A stretch of 9,455 nucleotides of DNA, taken from positions 1-9,455 of the forward strand of contig PIXS01000374.1 in NCBI GenBank assembly GCA_003096255.1, read 5' to 3'. Positions 6,638 through 9,455 of the stretch are shown here, piece after piece. Positions within the stretch are counted from its first letter, which is position 1. Each line of letters starts with the position of its first letter. The notes under the pieces are model-generated. The model had not been told where the DNA came from. It saw only the letters and a program-made list of their open reading frames with translations, and did not search any database. The stretch comes from Candidatus Bathyarchaeum sp. (GTDB taxonomy: Archaea; Thermoproteota; Bathyarchaeia; Bathyarchaeales; Bathyarchaeaceae). A program made the position numbers and the translations under genes.

Positions 6638-6668
6638 TTTGGGCTAAATTTTAGCCCCCAAACCCAAA
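6638..6668 (+). repeat. Copy A of a 31-bp repeat flanking the DUF3795 gene, with a palindromic core
   Basis: This element contains the near-perfect palindrome GGGCTAAA-T-TTTAGCCC (6641-6657). It matches 7181-7211 at 26 of 31 positions in the same orientation, and all five differences are transitions. It lies 3 bp beyond the DUF3795 stop codon, so it may act as that gene's 3'-end hairpin, but no T-run follows on either strand. Confidence 0.6.
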
Positions 6669-6671
6669 AGA

Positions 6672-7115
6672 TTAATCATCCCATTCGTAACGTTTCTTCT
6701 TTGTTTTCATTTTTTCCAGATTACAGCTATAGCAGATTCCATTATGGCAACAGATAACCTCTCCACAATTAGAGCATTTCCACTTTTCCCGTTCAACTTC
6801 CAGAAAGTTATCTAAACCATTCTCCTTGATGTAATTCAAATTATCAACCATATTCATTCGGTACTTCTCATAGCCTTTTCCAAGTTTGATTATGAGTTGG
6901 CATGGAAACTTGTTGCACTCGAAACAGAATTCCACTTCATTGTTCAGAAGCTTGTCACATTTTTTCCGGATGAAAGAACACTTCTTGTCTCTAGGACGAC
7001 AACCAATACAGTAGGGTAATTTGACGCCTTTAGATTTGGTATCGTTTACAAGAGCAAGATAATTGCTACACACATTACAGTTCATACCACAAACAGCAAT
7101 TAGCTCCGCCTTCAA
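6672..7115 (-). CDS. DUF3795-type cysteine-rich protein
   Basis: The 147-residue cytosolic protein has 16 cysteines and no signal peptide. The N-terminal pattern C9-C13-C16, the YCIGC pair (36/39), C46, C53 and CFECNKFPC (64/67/72) match the DUF3795 family, whose members are thought to bind zinc or another metal but have no assigned reaction. A further C-terminal cluster, CSNC (114/117), CC (122/123) and CYSC (128/131), looks like a second zinc-ribbon-type site, followed by a basic KKKKR stretch. The start is TTG at 7115; an in-frame stop occurs upstream with no ATG or GTG between, and the next ATG (residue 11) would remove C9. GGGG about 10 nt upstream is only a weak Shine-Dalgarno. The gene is more AT-rich than cdc48 and is bracketed by two related 31-bp repeats, so it may be a recently gained cassette. 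Confidence 0.8.
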   Translation of the reverse strand: MKAELIAVCGMNCNVCSNYLALVNDTKSKGVKLPYCIGCRPRDKKCSFIRKKCDKLLNNEVEFCFECNKFPCQLIIKLGKGYEKYRMNMVDNLNYIKENGLDNFLEVEREKWKCSNCGEVICCHNGICYSCNLEKMKTKKKRYEWDD

Positions 7116-7180
7116 TTCAACAGTACCCCATCTATATAGCTATCAAATGAAACCATATGTTTCTTCCCTTTGGAAAATTG

Positions 7181-7211
7181 TTTGGGTTAAGTTTTAGTCC
7201 CTAAACCTAAA
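7181..7211 (+). repeat. Copy B of the 31-bp repeat, upstream of the surface-protein gene
   Basis: This stretch matches 6638-6668 at 26 of 31 positions, all differences being transitions. The palindromic core is eroded here (GGGTTAA...TTTTAGTCCC). It is followed immediately by a TATA-like element of the gene at 7273, and lies 65 bp upstream of the DUF3795 start on the other side. Confidence 0.55.
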
Positions 7212-7212
7212 C

Positions 7213-7219
7213 TTTAAAG
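7213..7219 (+). promoter_or_regulatory. Candidate TATA box of the surface-protein gene
   Basis: TTTAAAG at 7213-7219, preceded by the A-rich CCTAAAC, would start transcription near 7240 and leave a leader of about 30 nt. GGTG at 7262-7265, 7 nt before the ATG at 7273, is a plausible ribosome binding site. Confidence 0.4.
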
Positions 7220-7272
7220 GAATCGGTTACAAAAATGTAAATGTAATTCTTTGTTGTTTAAGGTGTAGAATA

Positions 7273-9114
7273 ATGTATCGTAAACAAAAATTGGCTTTGA
7301 TTATCGTTACTATACTTACAATATCAACAGTCTCTGCCGTAATTCCCTCTGGTTTCTCAACAATAATCAGCAGACCCACCCTCTACCTTGACAACACACC
7401 AACAGACCCCCTGACCGTTGAGGCAGGCTCACACGTCAACATAACCACGACCGATATGATGATAACTGGAGCACAGGTGTGGCTTTGGCTATCCACCCAA
7501 GGAGGCTCAGAAGTAAAAACAGCCGAAGGCGATCGCTGGTATGCGGGTCCATTCTTGTTAAGTGAAGTGACTGACACAGTTACTGCACACACGTACACCT
7601 TCAGCAGCAATGTTGTTCCTGCACCATTCAACATGGAAAGCAGAACATACACTTACGTAGTAGGCAACGACTGGATTAACGGCACAGTGCCACTTCTTGT
7701 TCAAGGTTCCGATGTAGACTACTGGATAAAGATTGCAGACGTTTCTCCCTCTGATGCCATTGTAGGAACAGAAATCGGTGTTTCAACAAACCGAATCAGA
7801 TTTACTGCAGGCTTTAGTGCAAACCCGCTTACAGGTGCTCCAGACACTCCAGTAACAGTTAGTGGCTATGCCGTTTTATCAACCAAGCTCTATAACATAA
7901 CTCAGGGTGGTCTATTAGCCCAAGGGTTAGTCGGCTCCACTACCAACAACGCTGCTGGATGGCTCTGGACAGGCTTCAGCACCGCTTTCGATGTACTTGA
8001 CTTGAAAGGAAAAACAGTCAGTGGACCTACAGAGACAGGCAGCATCACAATCAATGTAATTGAAAACGACACTGCCGCTACGGTAGCCACTTTCACATTC
8101 ACTCAAACAAAGCGAGAAATCTATTTGCCAGCATCTAACTTCCAGGCACATGGAAACGACTACGCAAGTGGACCGCCAATACTAAACACTAGCGCAACAT
8201 ATGGGCTCGTGCTCAACTGGTTCCCATACATGGGCAGCGCCGATGTATACTTGAATGATACGTTGCTGAAAAGCGGAATATCGCTCAATGCGACAGGCGG
8301 TGTCAGCACTACAATAACTACTCCGCCGGTTAAAACAGGCAACTACCTGCTCAGGGTAATTGACAACCTTGGAACAGAATACAACTTTACGGTAGTCGTG
8401 TTCATGTGGACAAACATCTACTTGACTCCAGAATCTGGACAGGTTGGCGACACCTTCACGGTAACGGGGGTAAACTTCATCGACTATATCGGTCAACAGG
8501 TAACAATATACTTCGAGAACAGCATTGCTCCACCATATTACATAATGTTGCTAAACTTCACAGTAACCAGCTCAATCTGGTTCAAAACACTTGTAGTACC
8601 TCAATCATGGGGCGGCACCCGCAAAATCGAAGTGCGGAATATCGACGGCACATCAGTCATTACATTTGAAGCACTCAACGTAACCCCAACATTAGTTTTT
8701 CCAGAAGAATTTCATGAAGTGACTGTAGATGAGAACACATACCTGATTGCGACGCGTAGCAACTCAACAATATCAGACCTTACTTTCACTCAAGGAGAAG
8801 CCAGTCTCCAATTTACTGTTGATGGAATCACGGGAACACCCGGCTTCTGCAACGTCAGCATTCCATCCGAGTTGATGTCAGGAACATTCACAATCTTCAT
8901 AGACGACATGCCCTTAGTTGAAAACATGGATTACACACAAACCTTCAACGGCACCCACTACCAATTCAGCATAACATACGAACACAGCACACACACCATA
9001 GAAATAGTTTCAACCACCGTAATCCCTGAACTAACTTCACTCGCACTTATGCTTACATTCATCATAGCAACAATAGCACTATTCATATTCAACAGAAGAA
9101 ACAAATCAAACTAG
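7273..9114 (+). CDS. Predicted cell-surface glycoprotein with archaeosortase-like C-terminal anchor
   Basis: This 613-residue protein is predicted to be exported and anchored. Residues 1-22 form a signal peptide (YRKQK, a hydrophobic core, then VSA). The body is rich in Thr, Ser, Asn and beta-strand patterns; residues about 381-470 (LTPESGQVGDTFTVTGVNF) resemble an Ig-like/IPT-TIG module. I count 13 N-x-S/T sequons (from N56 to N559), expected for a heavily glycosylated archaeal surface protein. The tail has a short beta module (about 513-582, with PGFCNVSIPSELMSG and YEHSTHTIEIV), then VIPEL (583-587), a membrane segment (588-606) and a basic end NRRNKSN. This tripartite tail is like PEF-type CTERM signals cut by archaeosortases, though it could be a plain membrane anchor. 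It may be an S-layer or adhesion protein; no catalytic motif is seen. Confidence 0.75.
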   Translation: MYRKQKLALIIVTILTISTVSAVIPSGFSTIISRPTLYLDNTPTDPLTVEAGSHVNITTTDMMITGAQVWLWLSTQGGSEVKTAEGDRWYAGPFLLSEVTDTVTAHTYTFSSNVVPAPFNMESRTYTYVVGNDWINGTVPLLVQGSDVDYWIKIADVSPSDAIVGTEIGVSTNRIRFTAGFSANPLTGAPDTPVTVSGYAVLSTKLYNITQGGLLAQGLVGSTTNNAAGWLWTGFSTAFDVLDLKGKTVSGPTETGSITINVIENDTAATVATFTFTQTKREIYLPASNFQAHGNDYASGPPILNTSATYGLVLNWFPYMGSADVYLNDTLLKSGISLNATGGVSTTITTPPVKTGNYLLRVIDNLGTEYNFTVVVFMWTNIYLTPESGQVGDTFTVTGVNFIDYIGQQVTIYFENSIAPPYYIMLLNFTVTSSIWFKTLVVPQSWGGTRKIEVRNIDGTSVITFEALNVTPTLVFPEEFHEVTVDENTYLIATRSNSTISDLTFTQGEASLQFTVDGITGTPGFCNVSIPSELMSGTFTIFIDDMPLVENMDYTQTFNGTHYQFSITYEHSTHTIEIVSTTVIPELTSLALMLTFIIATIALFIFNRRNKSN

Positions 9115-9455
9115 AAGCCTAAATACAACAGTATCATAATCGGCATAGAAAGGCGCACCCATTGTTTCAATTAGATACTCGGTTAATTTAATGACCGCTG
9201 TCTTATCAAAAAACTGTTTATGAACAATTATGAACCGTACGTTGAGCCTTTCCAATTCTCGAAAACTTTCTTGAGTATTGCCTTCGTCAGTTAAAGATAG
9301 AACGAATTCTGAAGAGTCGGAGGAATCCTCAAACAAACGGTCTGCAAGTTTAACGATTGGAATGTCATGCAGTTTTTGTTTCTGTTCCAAATTCACTCTA
9401 GATAAATATCCGTCAACTAACGGTTTTTCGGAAGTTGTGCTCCAATACATGTACC
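9106..9455 (-). CDS. C-terminal part of a probable polytopic GT-C-type glycosyltransferase (partial, 5' end outside the window)
   Basis: About 116 residues are visible and the frame stays open to the right edge, so the Met at 9450 is not the true start. The segment is soluble: it begins YMYWSTTSEKPLVDGYLSR and later has LNVRFIIVHKQFF and APFYADYDTVVFRLLV. This resembles the extracytoplasmic C-terminal domain of large membrane glycosyltransferases of the PMT/ArnT-like (GT-C) type, where patterns such as MYYQT-x-H-x-KP-x-x-GGY and GVRYVVVHK recur; that is from memory and unchecked. Such enzymes transfer sugars from polyprenyl-phosphate donors. The TGA at 9106-9108 overlaps the end of the convergent surface-protein gene by 9 bp. 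A sugar-transfer enzyme beside a sequon-rich surface protein is suggestive, but they are not in one operon. Confidence 0.55.
   Translation of the reverse strand, partial: YMYWSTTSEKPLVDGYLSRVNLEQKQKLHDIPIVKLADRLFEDSSDSSEFVLSLTDEGNTQESFRELERLNVRFIIVHKQFFDKTAVIKLTEYLIETMGAPFYADYDTVVFRLLV

Noticed and set aside
6638..6668. Copy A palindrome as a standard intrinsic terminator
   Set aside because: The stem is good, but no T-run follows on either strand; it is reported as a repeat instead.
7383..8669. Frames of 60-104 codons overlapping the surface-protein gene on both strands
   Set aside because: The host frame has a signal peptide, sequons and an anchor; the alternative frames have no start signals or domain features.
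1..9455. CRISPR array, insertion sequence, integrase or phage genes
   Set aside because: No regularly spaced repeats, transposase or integrase motifs, or phage structural genes are visible anywhere in the window.

Overview
The window looks like a chromosomal segment of an archaeon, most likely in the Bathyarchaeia or a related TACK lineage. The core genes are archaeal: a FEN-1 flap endonuclease, a Cdc48/VAT AAA+ unfoldase and the elongation factor aEF-1beta. Candidate promoters have a TTTAAATA-type TATA box preceded by a purine-rich BRE. The exported proteins carry archaeal signal and anchor segments. The lineage is inferred from gene content and style; no rRNA is present to settle it.

Layout. 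Bases 1-55 may hold the last codons of an upstream gene. Bases 56-444 are an AT-rich non-coding stretch with a candidate promoter and small hairpins, leading to a 641-codon gene (445-2370, +). Its product is predicted to have two extracytoplasmic domains joined by a membrane hairpin: a PepSY-like N-terminal half and a C-terminal half with the His-Gly and Ser-Cys signature of clan CD (caspase/gingipain-like) cysteine peptidases. A hairpin plus T-tracts terminates it. On the opposite strand lies a compact informational block, read right to left: aEF-1beta (6385-6119), cdc48 (6039-3868), a small winged-helix protein (3853-3608) and fen1 (3554-2520). The last three are tightly spaced, and cdc48 has its own promoter candidate.

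The right third is more accessory. It has a 16-cysteine DUF3795-type protein (7115-6672, -) bracketed by two related 31-bp repeats. Next is a 613-residue predicted surface glycoprotein (7273-9114, +) with a signal peptide, beta-rich/Ig-like repeats, 13 N-glycosylation sequons and a VIPEL-TM-basic tail resembling archaeosortase-type anchors. Last is the C-terminal part of a probable polytopic GT-C-type glycosyltransferase running off the right edge (9455-9106, -), whose stop overlaps the surface-protein stop by 9 bp.

How it fits together. The central block couples translation elongation, protein unfolding and flap processing in replication and repair; the winged-helix protein is a candidate regulator or DNA-associated partner. 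The flanking genes are cell-envelope genes. The item most likely to be new is the 641-residue protein, a possible PepSY-restrained, membrane-tethered caspase/gingipain-like peptidase.
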